64,000 nucleotides of DNA from Streptomyces sp. STR69 (lineage in GTDB: Bacteria > Actinomycetota > Actinomycetes > Streptomycetales > Streptomycetaceae). This document shows, piece by piece, positions 44,362 through 62,043 of the stretch (position 1 is its first letter; each line of letters starts with the position of its first letter). The DNA is taken from assembly GCF_024519455.1 (NCBI RefSeq), contig NZ_JALJRY010000023.1, positions 62,001-126,000 of the forward strand, in the 5' to 3' direction. The notes below the pieces were generated by a model. It did not search any database, was not told the DNA's origin, and saw only the letters and a program-made list of their open reading frames with translations. Position numbers and translations under genes: made by a program.

Positions 44362-44375
44362 GACAGAGGAAGGAA

Positions 44376-44699
44376 ATGACTGGAATGGAATCTTCGCCGA
44401 AAGTGATCAACCGGCGTGACGCACAGGACGGGACGCCGGAAGCAGAGCCCGCGCCCTCCGGTGCGCCGGCCTCGCTCGTGGAGGAGGTCTCGGCACTGTG
44501 GGCCGCGCACTTCGGCGACCGCGAGGTCGGGCCGGAGGACGACTTCTTCGTGCTCGGCGGCAATTCGCTCACCGGAATCAAGATCATCGAGCGGGTGGCG
44601 CAGGACTACGGCGTCCAGCTGTCCGTGCGCGACTTCTACCTGGCGCAGACCCCCACCCGGGTCGCCGAGCTGATCGAACAGGGGAGGACGAGGACGTGA
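44376..44699 (+). CDS. Free-standing peptidyl carrier protein
   Basis: 107 residues with a disordered N-terminal tail of about 30 and a carrier core: DDFFVLGGNSLTGIKIIERV contains the attachment serine near residue 70. DFFxLGGxSL is the NRPS-type motif, which separates it from the PKS ACPs downstream. It overlaps the P450 gene by 4 bp (GTGA). Discrete carrier plus P450 pairs beta-hydroxylate carrier-bound amino acids in several pathways. No adenylation domain is fused or adjacent, so it must be charged in trans. ATG 44376 is chosen with GAGGA upstream. ATG 44385 is an alternative. Confidence 0.87.
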   Translation: MTGMESSPKVINRRDAQDGTPEAEPAPSGAPASLVEEVSALWAAHFGDREVGPEDDFFVLGGNSLTGIKIIERVAQDYGVQLSVRDFYLAQTPTRVAELIEQGRTRT

Positions 44700-45946
44700 G
44701 GCTGACGCCGGGTCCCGCACGCGACGTCGACCTCGACAACGTCGACCTGTTCGACCTGGACCTGTACACATCGGGCGATCCGCACCCGGTCTGGGACGTG
44801 ATGCGGGCGAAGGCGCCGCTGCACCACCAAGTCCTGCCCGACGGGCGCGAGTTCTGGTCGGTGACCCGCCACGAGGACGTCTGCCGCGTGCTCGGCGACC
44901 ACCGCGGGTTCACCTCCGAGCGCGGCACCACACCCACCCACGTCGGGATCGACGACCCCGCGGCGGGCAGGCTGCTGACCTCCACCGACCCGCCCCGGCA
45001 CACCGAGGTCCGCCGGCCGCTCGGCTCCATGCTCACCGCCCGGGCGGTCAAGTCCTGGGAGGACTCGATCCGCGGCACGATCGTGCGCTTCCTCGAACCG
45101 GCGCTCGACGGCGACACCTTCGACCTCGCCGAACGGGCGCTGCTCCTCCCGGCGATGGTCACCGGCCCGCTCCTCGGCATCCCCGCCCGGGACTGGGAGG
45201 AACTCGTCCAGCTGACGGCGATGGTGACGGCTCCCTCCGACCCGCACTTCATGGTCGGCCACGAGGCCGCCACGCTGGCCATCTCCCACCACGAGCTGGT
45301 CAACTACGTCACCGAGTGGGTCAAGCGGCGCCGCACGGCCGGCGGCGAGGACGACACCCTGCTCGCCCACCTCATGAGCGTCCATGCGGGCGGCGCACCG
45401 CTGAGCGACGAGGAGATCGCCCTCGACGGCTACAGCATCCTCCTGGGCGCCAACGTCACCACGCCGCACACCGTCTCGGGCACCGTGCAGGCCCTCATCG
45501 AGCGGCCCGAGCAGTTCGAGAAGGCGCAGGCGGACCCGACGCTGATCCCGAACCTGGTCGAGGAAGGGCTGCGCTGGACCTCGGCCGCCTGCAACTTCAT
45601 GCGGTACGCGGTGGACGACGTCCCCATCGCCGGGGGCACCATCCCGGCCCGCGCGGCGGTCGTCGCGTGGATCGGATCGGCCAACCGGGACGCGTCCCTC
45701 TTCCCCGATCCGCACACCTTCGACATCACCCGCCCCAACGCCAAGCGCCAGGTCGCCTTCGGGTTCGGGCCGCACTTCTGCATCGGCGCGCCGCTCGCCC
45801 GGCTGACCCTGCGGATCTTCTTCGAGGAACTGCTGGGGCGGTTCGGACCGATCGAGCTCGCCGGTGAACCGGAGCACCTGCGGTCGTACTTCATCGCCGG
45901 GATGACCCACCTCCCCATCGTCGCGCAGAAACGAAGGACGCCATGA
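44696..45946 (+). CDS. Cytochrome P450
   Basis: 416 residues. The haem loop is FGFGPHFCIGAPLAR with axial Cys362. Bacterial class I features include a short N-terminus without a membrane anchor, STDPPRHTEVRRPLG near 95, and the I-helix LDGYSILLGANVTTPHTVSG near 245, where the usual acid-alcohol pair is altered (GANVTTPH). The ExxR helix is less conventional in the stretch NLVEEGLRWTSAACNFMRYA. The GTG start overlaps the carrier stop and has GGGGAGGA upstream. The tight coupling to the free carrier suggests that it hydroxylates a carrier-bound amino acid rather than the finished polyketide. Ferredoxin and reductase are not in the window. Confidence 0.9.
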   Translation: MRLTPGPARDVDLDNVDLFDLDLYTSGDPHPVWDVMRAKAPLHHQVLPDGREFWSVTRHEDVCRVLGDHRGFTSERGTTPTHVGIDDPAAGRLLTSTDPPRHTEVRRPLGSMLTARAVKSWEDSIRGTIVRFLEPALDGDTFDLAERALLLPAMVTGPLLGIPARDWEELVQLTAMVTAPSDPHFMVGHEAATLAISHHELVNYVTEWVKRRRTAGGEDDTLLAHLMSVHAGGAPLSDEEIALDGYSILLGANVTTPHTVSGTVQALIERPEQFEKAQADPTLIPNLVEEGLRWTSAACNFMRYAVDDVPIAGGTIPARAAVVAWIGSANRDASLFPDPHTFDITRPNAKRQVAFGFGPHFCIGAPLARLTLRIFFEELLGRFGPIELAGEPEHLRSYFIAGMTHLPIVAQKRRTP

Positions 45947-46680
45947 CCACCGGCTCCACCGCCGCCCTGTCGCCGTGGTTCGTCCGGCCGCCGTCCACCG
46001 GCCACGCGGCCCGGCTCTTCTGCTTCCCCTTCTCCGGATCGGGCGCCTCCGCCTTCAGCGCCTGGCCGGCCGCGCTGGAGGACATCGAGGTCTGCCCGGT
46101 GCAGTTCCCCGGCCGCGAGAACCGGCTCGGCCACCCCCACTACGGCACCTACGAGAACCTCGCCGCCGACCTGGCCGAAGCCCTGGCGCCGCTGCTCGAC
46201 CGGCCCTTCGCGTTCTTCGCGCACTGCGCGGGCGCGCTGCCCGCCTACGAGACCGTGCTCAGGCTCGCCGAGGCCGGACTGCCCACGCCGGACCGCCTGT
46301 TCGTGTCCGGCCAGCCGGCCCCGCACGACGCCTCGCGCGACCGGATGCTCACCATGACCGAGTCCCAACTGCGCGACGAGGTCGAGGCGTTCGTCCGCGG
46401 CCGGGGCATCGAACCGCGCCCCGACATGCTCGACCTGGGCCTCATGGTCCTGCTGCGCGACCACGCCGCGGCCAAGAAGTACCGGCGCGAGAGCCCGGTC
46501 GCGGTGGACTGCCCCGTCGTCGTCCTGCACTGGCAGGACGACGAGGACGTGACCCCGGCCGATCTCCAGGGCTGGCGCCGGTACGCCGACTCCGTCGAGT
46601 TCCGGGTGCTCGGCGGCGGCCACTACGACTTCATGAACGCGCCGGACGGGCTGACGAAGCTGCTGACCCGCTGGCTGTGA
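45943..46680 (+). CDS. Type II thioesterase with Cys nucleophile
   Basis: 245 residues with the alpha/beta-hydrolase layout of proofreading type II thioesterases: LFCFPFSGSGASAF near 25, VQFPGRENR near 50, LHWQDDEDVTPADLQGW near 200 and the catalytic His in GGGHYDFMN near 225. The nucleophile elbow, usually GHSMGA, reads AHCAGA, so Cys95 replaces serine. The gene starts in an ATGA overlap with the P450 and precedes the PKS loading gene. It would clear misprimed carriers, or act on the P450-linked carrier. Cys nucleophiles in megasynthase thioesterases are known from enzymes that transfer or cyclise rather than hydrolyse, so a transferase role is possible. Confidence 0.88.
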   Translation: MTTGSTAALSPWFVRPPSTGHAARLFCFPFSGSGASAFSAWPAALEDIEVCPVQFPGRENRLGHPHYGTYENLAADLAEALAPLLDRPFAFFAHCAGALPAYETVLRLAEAGLPTPDRLFVSGQPAPHDASRDRMLTMTESQLRDEVEAFVRGRGIEPRPDMLDLGLMVLLRDHAAAKKYRRESPVAVDCPVVVLHWQDDEDVTPADLQGWRRYADSVEFRVLGGGHYDFMNAPDGLTKLLTRWL

Positions 46681-46735
46681 GCGCCGTGGCGCCGCCCGTG
46701 CCCGCCGTACACCGAAGGAACCGGAAGGAACCCCT

Positions 46736-49837
<3,102 letters not shown>

Positions 49838-49878
49838 CCGCACCCGTTCTTCCAATCGACTGTTGAGGGAGGCCCCTG

Positions 49879-52800
49879 GTGGAGGAAGTCGACAAGCTCC
49901 GTTCCTACTTGCGACGTGCCGTCGGCGACGCGCAGGAGCTGCGCGAGCGCGTGCGCGAGCTGGAGGAGTCCGCGCGCGAACCCGTCGCCGTCGTGGGTGT
50001 GGGGTGTCGCTTCCCGGGTGGGGTGACGTCCCCCGAAGGGCTGTGGGGAGTCGTGTCCGGCGAAGTGGACGCGATGGGCGACTTTCCCCAAGACCGCGGC
50101 TGGGACGTGGAAGGGCTCTACGACCCCGACCCCGCCGCGCACGGCAGGACGTACACGCGCACCGGCGGCTTCCTGCCCGAACTCCCGGACTTCGACGCGG
50201 AGTTCTTCGGCATCAGCCCGCGCGAGGCGCTGGCGACGGACCCGCAGCAGCGGCTGATGCTGGAGACGTCGTGGGAGGCGCTGGAGCGGGCGGGCATCGA
50301 CCCGGCCGCTCTGCGGGGTTCGGCGACCGGCGTGTTCACCGGCCTCTACGGCGTCGACTACGGCCCCCGGGTCGGCGGCGCCGCGGCCGGCGAGGTGGAG
50401 GGCTTCCGGCTCACCGGGACGTACCTCAGCGTGGCCTCGGGCCGGGTGGCGTACGTGCTGGGGCTGGAGGGCCCGGCGGTGTCGACCGACACCGCCTGCT
50501 CCGCGTCGCTCGTGGCGATCCACCAGGCCGTACGGTCCCTGCGGTCGGGGGAGTGCACGCTGGCGCTGGCCGGCGGGGTGTCGGCGCTGCCGACTCCGGG
50601 GATGTTCGTGGAACTCGCCCGGCAGCGGGGCCTGTCGGCGGACGGCCGGTGCAAGGCGTTCGCGGACGCGGCCGACGGCACCGGCTTCTCCGAGGGCGCG
50701 GGCGTGCTGGTCCTGGAGCGGCTCTCCGACGCGCGCCGCAACGGGCGCCGGATCTGGGCGGTGATCCGCGGCTCCGCCATCAACCAGGACGGGGCGTCCA
50801 ACGGCCTGACCGCGCCGAACACGCTGGCGCAGCAGCGGGTCATCCGGGCGGCCCTGGCCGATGCCGGGCTGCCGGCCGGCGAGGTGGACGCGGTGGAGGC
50901 GCACGGCACCGGCACCCGGCTCGGCGACCCCATGGAGGCGGAGGCCCTGCTGGCCACCTACGGGCAGGAACGGGACGGCGAAGTCCCGTTGTGGCTGGGG
51001 TCGTTGAAGTCGAACATCGGGCACACGCAGGCGGCTGCGGGGGTCGGCGGCATCATCAAGATGATCATGGCGATGCGGCACGGGGTGCTGCCCAGGACGC
51101 TGCACGTGGACCGTCCCTCGACGCATGTCGACTGGTCGGCGGGCGCGGTGGAGCTGCTGACCGAGGCCCGGGAGTGGGCCACGCCGGACGGCCGGCCCCG
51201 GCGCGCGGGCGTCTCCGCGTTCGGCATCAGCGGCACCAACGCCCACCTGATCCTCGAACAGGCGCCCGCCGCCGAGCCGGACGGGACCCCGGCCGGTGAC
51301 GCCGCGCGGCCCGCCGCCGGCCGGGCGCCCACCGGGGCGCCGGTGCCGTGGGTGCTGTCGGCACGCTCGGAGCAGGCGCTGCGCGCGCAGGCGCTGCGGC
51401 TGCGCGACAGCGTGGCCGCGGACACCGGCGCGACGGCCGCGGAGGTGGGACGGGCGCTGGTGACGACACGGTCGCTGTTCGAGCACCGCCAGGTGGTCAT
51501 CGGCGCCGACCGGGACGGACTCCTCGCCGCGCTGGCCGCCGTGGCCGCGGGGGAGGAACCCGCGTCCGGCGGCGCGGTGTCCGCAGCCGCAGGGCCGGTG
51601 GGCAGGACGGTCTTCGTGTTCCCCGGCCAGGGTGCCCAGTGGATCGGGATGGGCCGGGAGCTGTGGGAGACCTCCCCGGTCTTCGCCGACGGACTGCGCG
51701 CCTGCGCCGAGGCGTTGGAGCCGTGGGTGTCCTGGTCGCTGATCGACACCGTGTGCGGCGGACCGGACTCGGCGGACCTGGAGGACATCGACGTCGTCCA
51801 GCCGGTGCTGTTCGCGGTGATGGTGGCGCTGGCCCGGGTGTGGCGCTCGCTGGGGGTGAGCCCCGACGTGGTCATCGGCCACTCCCAGGGCGAGATCGCC
51901 GCCGCCCATGTCGCGGGCGCCCTGACCCTGCGGGACGCCGCCAAGATCGTTGCCCTGCGCTCCCGGCTCCTGGCCACGGTCACCGGACAGGGCAGCATGG
52001 CCGGCATCCTGCTGCCCGAGGACCGCGTACGGAAACTGCTCGCGGGCCAGGAGTCCCGCATCGGCATCGCCGCCGTGAACGGACCCAACTCCACGACGGT
52101 GTCGGGCGAGACCGCGGCGGTCGAGGAACTGGTCGCGGCCTGCCAGGCCGAGGGCGCCCGCGCCCGGCTGATCAAGTCCAGCGTCCCGGGCCACTCACCG
52201 CTGATGGACCGCTTCGACGGCCGGCTCCAGGAGGAACTCGGCCACATCACCCCCGCACCCTCACCGGTGACGATCTACTCGACCGTCACCGGCGGCCCGA
52301 TCGACCCCCTGCGGCTGGACACCGACTACTGGTACCGCAACCTGCGGCAACCGGTGCGGTTCGCGGACGCCATGGGACGCCTGGTCGAGCAGGAGCGCAA
52401 CAGCGCCGTCGTCGAACTCAGTCCGCACCCGCTGCTCGTGATGAACATCCAGGAGATGTTCGACTCCACCCCCGGCGCCACCGGCTTCGTGGTGGGCTCG
52501 CTGCGCCGCGGCGAGGGCGGCCTCGCACGGCTCTACCAGTCCGCGGCCGAGGCCTTCGTCGCGGGCGCCGCGGTGTCGTGGCAGACGGCCTTCGAGGGCG
52601 CGGACGGCCGGCACGTCGAGCTGCCCACGTACCCCTTCCAGCGCCGGCGCTACTGGCTGGACACCCCTGCCGAGACCACCGTCGCGAACACCTCCGACCA
52701 CCCGCTGCTCGACGCCGTGATCGATCTCCCCGACGACGACGGCCGCGGCGCAGTGGTGGGCAGCGGACGCCTGTCGCTGGAGCGCCACCCGTGGCTCGCC

Positions 52801-55473
52801 GACCACGTGGTCCACGGCGCCGTCCTGGTGCCCTGGGCGGCGCTGGCGGAACTGGCGGTGTGGGCGGCGCACCGGGCGGGCCGCGACGCCGTCGACGAAC
52901 TCACCCTGGAAGCCCCGCTGGTGCTCTCCCGCACGGCCGAACGCGAGATCCGCGTCGTCGTCGACGGCGAGGGCGCGATCGGCGTGCACTCGCGCGCCGC
53001 CGGCGAGCGCGGGTGGACGCGCAACGCCGTCGGGGCCGCCGGATCCGGCACCGCACCGGCCCCCGCCCGGGAAGGCCTCACCGAGTGGCCGCCCGCGGGC
53101 GCGACCGCCGTGCCCTTCGAGGACGCGTACACCCGGCTCTCGGCCCTCGGCTTCGGCCACGGACCCCTGCTGCACGGCACACGCGCGGTGTGGCGCCGGG
53201 GCGACACCCTGTTCGCCGAGGTCGAGCTGCCCGCGGCCGACGGCGCGGAACAGGACCGCTTCCGCATCCACCCGACGCTGCTGACCGCCGCGCTGCTCCC
53301 GGCCGACCTGGATCCGTCCGCCGGCACCTCCCGGCTTGAGGGCCGGCTGCCGTTCCACTGCACGGGACTTCGCCTCGACCCCGGCCGGCCCACCCGCCTG
53401 CGGGTGCGGCTCGCCCCCGCGGGCGGGAACACCCTGTCCGTGACCCTCGCGGACGGCACCGGGACACCGCTCGGCGGTGTCGCCTCGCTGAGCCTGCGGC
53501 CCGCGGACGCCGGGCAGCTGACCGCGCTGGGCTTCGACCACCGGGACGCGCTGTTCCAGGTGGACTGGGTCCCCGTCGCGGTTGCCTCCGGGCAGCCGGC
53601 GGGCCGGTACACGGTGCTGGGAGCGGACTTCGACGCCCAGGGAGGGGACGGGGCGGCCTTCGCCGACCTCGTCGCGTCCGGCGCGGAGACACCCCCCGTC
53701 GTCATCGCCCGCGCCGACGGCGGCGACACCGACGGCGACGACACACCCGCCGCCGTCGAACAGCGCCTGCACCGGGTACTGCGGTGGACGCGGGACTGGC
53801 TCGCCGACGAGCGGTTCGCCGCCTCCCGCCTGGTCCTCGTGACGCGGAACGCCTTCCACGACGACCAGGTGGCCCACGCCGATCCCGCGGCGGCCGCCGT
53901 CTGGGGCTTCGTCCGCACCGCGCAGTCGGAGAACCCGCAGCGCTTCACGCTCGTGGACACCGACGGCCGGCCCGAGTCCTGGGCCCGCGTCCCGGCGGCC
54001 GCCGCGACCGGCGAGGCCCAGCTGAAGATCCGGGCCGGCGGCGTGAGCACCCCCCGACTGGCCCGTGCCACCACCGCGTCCGCCGCTCGCGGGCCCCGCG
54101 ACGGAGCACCGGGGGCGCCCGCGCTCGGCTCCGGTTCGGTACTGATCACGGGCGGCACCAGCGGACTCGGCGCGATCCTGGCCCGCCACCTCGTCGAGCG
54201 GCACGGGGTGCGGCGGCTGGTGCTGACCAGCAGGCGCGGCCCGGCGGCCCCCGCCGCGGCGGCGCTGCGCGAGGAGCTGACCGCGGCCGGGGCCCATGTC
54301 GAGGTCGTGGCCTGCGACGTCACCAGCCGCGACGCCGTCGCCGCACTGATCGCCGCCGTACCGTCCGAGCACCCGCTCACGGCGGTGGTCCACTGCGCGG
54401 GCGTCCTGGACGACGGCGTCGTGGAGGCCCTGACCGAGGACCGCCTCGACGCGGTCCTCGCGCCGAAGGTGCGCGGCGCCTGGCACCTGCACGAGCTGAC
54501 CGAGCACCTGCAGCTGTCCGCGTTCGTGCTGTTCTCCTCGGTCTCCAGTGTGCTCGGCACCCCTGGACAGGCCAACTACGCGGCGGCCAACGCCTTCCTC
54601 AACGGCCTCGCCGAGGCCCGCCGCAGCCGGGGACTGCCCGCCGGCGCGCTGTGCTGGGGCTTCTGGGCCGAACGCAGCGACATGAGCGCCGGCCTCGGCG
54701 AAGCCGACGTCGAGCGCATGCGGCGCCAGGGCGTACGGCCGCTGTCGTCGCAGGAGGGGCTCGCGCTCTTCGACGCGGCGCTCTCGGCCGACGAACCGGT
54801 GCTCGTGCCGGCGCTGCTGGACCCGGCGGCGACAGGCACCCCGCAGGCCGGGCAGACGCTCTCGCCGCTGCTGCGCACCCTGGCCCGGACCTCCGCCGGC
54901 CCCGGCGCGGGCCCGGCGGGCCAGGAGCCCGCCGACGTGCCGCTGGAGCAGCGGCTGAGGTCACTGCCGGCGGACGAGGCACAGGCGCTGCTGCTGGACG
55001 CCGTACGGGTGCAGACCGCGCTCGTCCTCGGTCACGCCGACACCGGGCGGGTCGGTCCCGCGGTGACGTTCAAGACGCTGGGGATCGATTCGCTCACGGC
55101 GCTGGAGCTGCGCAACAAGCTGGCGGCGGTGACCGGCCGGAAACTGCCCGCCACGCTCGTGTTCGACCACCCGACCCCGGCCGCCGTCGCCCGCTTCCTG
55201 GGCACGCGCATCACCCCGGACCCCGGCGCGCAACAGCGGTCCCCGGCCGATCACCTGGTGAAGGAGATCGAGGGACTGGGCGCCCGGCTCGACGACGCGT
55301 TCCGCACGCTCGCACAGCGGGACCGGGCCACGATTTCCACTCTGCTCGGCGAGCTGCAGGGCCGAGTCCGTGCGACGGCGGGCGACGACGGGCCGCCGGT
55401 CGCCATCGCCGACCAGATCGGTGCGGCCTCGGCGGGAGAACTCCTCGCGCTGCTGGACAAAGAGCTCGGCTAG
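49879..55473 (+). CDS. Type I PKS module 1: KS-AT-DH(inactive)-KR-ACP
   Basis: 1864 residues. An N-terminal docking coil (VDKLRSYLRRAVGDAQELRERV) is followed by KS with DTACSAS near 207, HGTGT and NIGHTQ. The AT has GHSQGE near 667 but VPGHS at 769-773 instead of YASH or HAFH, so the extender is uncertain. The DH keeps HVVHGAVLVP near 975, but the second catalytic residue is Thr1136 (HPTLLTAAL) and GYGP-type residues have changed, so it should be inactive. The KR has GGTSGLG near 1423, LDD (B-type) and the SSVSS...Y...N triad. The ACP has GIDSL near 1737. The predicted product keeps a beta-hydroxyl. GTG 49879 has GGGAGG upstream. Confidence 0.95.
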   Translation: MEEVDKLRSYLRRAVGDAQELRERVRELEESAREPVAVVGVGCRFPGGVTSPEGLWGVVSGEVDAMGDFPQDRGWDVEGLYDPDPAAHGRTYTRTGGFLPELPDFDAEFFGISPREALATDPQQRLMLETSWEALERAGIDPAALRGSATGVFTGLYGVDYGPRVGGAAAGEVEGFRLTGTYLSVASGRVAYVLGLEGPAVSTDTACSASLVAIHQAVRSLRSGECTLALAGGVSALPTPGMFVELARQRGLSADGRCKAFADAADGTGFSEGAGVLVLERLSDARRNGRRIWAVIRGSAINQDGASNGLTAPNTLAQQRVIRAALADAGLPAGEVDAVEAHGTGTRLGDPMEAEALLATYGQERDGEVPLWLGSLKSNIGHTQAAAGVGGIIKMIMAMRHGVLPRTLHVDRPSTHVDWSAGAVELLTEAREWATPDGRPRRAGVSAFGISGTNAHLILEQAPAAEPDGTPAGDAARPAAGRAPTGAPVPWVLSARSEQALRAQALRLRDSVAADTGATAAEVGRALVTTRSLFEHRQVVIGADRDGLLAALAAVAAGEEPASGGAVSAAAGPVGRTVFVFPGQGAQWIGMGRELWETSPVFADGLRACAEALEPWVSWSLIDTVCGGPDSADLEDIDVVQPVLFAVMVALARVWRSLGVSPDVVIGHSQGEIAAAHVAGALTLRDAAKIVALRSRLLATVTGQGSMAGILLPEDRVRKLLAGQESRIGIAAVNGPNSTTVSGETAAVEELVAACQAEGARARLIKSSVPGHSPLMDRFDGRLQEELGHITPAPSPVTIYSTVTGGPIDPLRLDTDYWYRNLRQPVRFADAMGRLVEQERNSAVVELSPHPLLVMNIQEMFDSTPGATGFVVGSLRRGEGGLARLYQSAAEAFVAGAAVSWQTAFEGADGRHVELPTYPFQRRRYWLDTPAETTVANTSDHPLLDAVIDLPDDDGRGAVVGSGRLSLERHPWLADHVVHGAVLVPWAALAELAVWAAHRAGRDAVDELTLEAPLVLSRTAEREIRVVVDGEGAIGVHSRAAGERGWTRNAVGAAGSGTAPAPAREGLTEWPPAGATAVPFEDAYTRLSALGFGHGPLLHGTRAVWRRGDTLFAEVELPAADGAEQDRFRIHPTLLTAALLPADLDPSAGTSRLEGRLPFHCTGLRLDPGRPTRLRVRLAPAGGNTLSVTLADGTGTPLGGVASLSLRPADAGQLTALGFDHRDALFQVDWVPVAVASGQPAGRYTVLGADFDAQGGDGAAFADLVASGAETPPVVIARADGGDTDGDDTPAAVEQRLHRVLRWTRDWLADERFAASRLVLVTRNAFHDDQVAHADPAAAAVWGFVRTAQSENPQRFTLVDTDGRPESWARVPAAAATGEAQLKIRAGGVSTPRLARATTASAARGPRDGAPGAPALGSGSVLITGGTSGLGAILARHLVERHGVRRLVLTSRRGPAAPAAAALREELTAAGAHVEVVACDVTSRDAVAALIAAVPSEHPLTAVVHCAGVLDDGVVEALTEDRLDAVLAPKVRGAWHLHELTEHLQLSAFVLFSSVSSVLGTPGQANYAAANAFLNGLAEARRSRGLPAGALCWGFWAERSDMSAGLGEADVERMRRQGVRPLSSQEGLALFDAALSADEPVLVPALLDPAATGTPQAGQTLSPLLRTLARTSAGPGAGPAGQEPADVPLEQRLRSLPADEAQALLLDAVRVQTALVLGHADTGRVGPAVTFKTLGIDSLTALELRNKLAAVTGRKLPATLVFDHPTPAAVARFLGTRITPDPGAQQRSPADHLVKEIEGLGARLDDAFRTLAQRDRATISTLLGELQGRVRATAGDDGPPVAIADQIGAASAGELLALLDKELG
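50719..50795 (+). repeat. KS tract identical to 56323-56399 (77 bp)
   Basis: By eye, these 77 bp of the module 1 KS are identical to the module 2 KS, synonymous sites included, while flanking DNA differs. A second identical tract follows at 50981-51061. Recent exchange between modules is the simplest reading. Confidence 0.7.
50981..51061 (+). repeat. KS tract identical to 56585-56665 (81 bp)
   Basis: 81 identical bases spanning the NIGHTQAAAGVGG region of the KS in modules 1 and 2. Similarity stays high for about 200 bp further into the KS-AT linker. Confidence 0.7.
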
Positions 55474-55482
55474 GGGAAAGCG

Positions 55483-62034
<6,552 letters not shown>

Positions 62035-62043
62035 GTGAATGGC

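Larger units (their letters stand above)
43978..44375. promoter_or_regulatory. Divergent regulatory region upstream of the PKS operon
   Basis: 398 bp separate the leftward hydroxylase from the rightward carrier-P450-PKS operon. It contains a perfect 9-bp dyad at 44164-44185 and a perfect 18-bp palindrome at 44344-44361 just ahead of the ribosome binding site. I could not fix -10/-35 elements. The GTCGAG-N5-CTCGAC operator and TACGTTTCC are absent. Confidence 0.45.
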
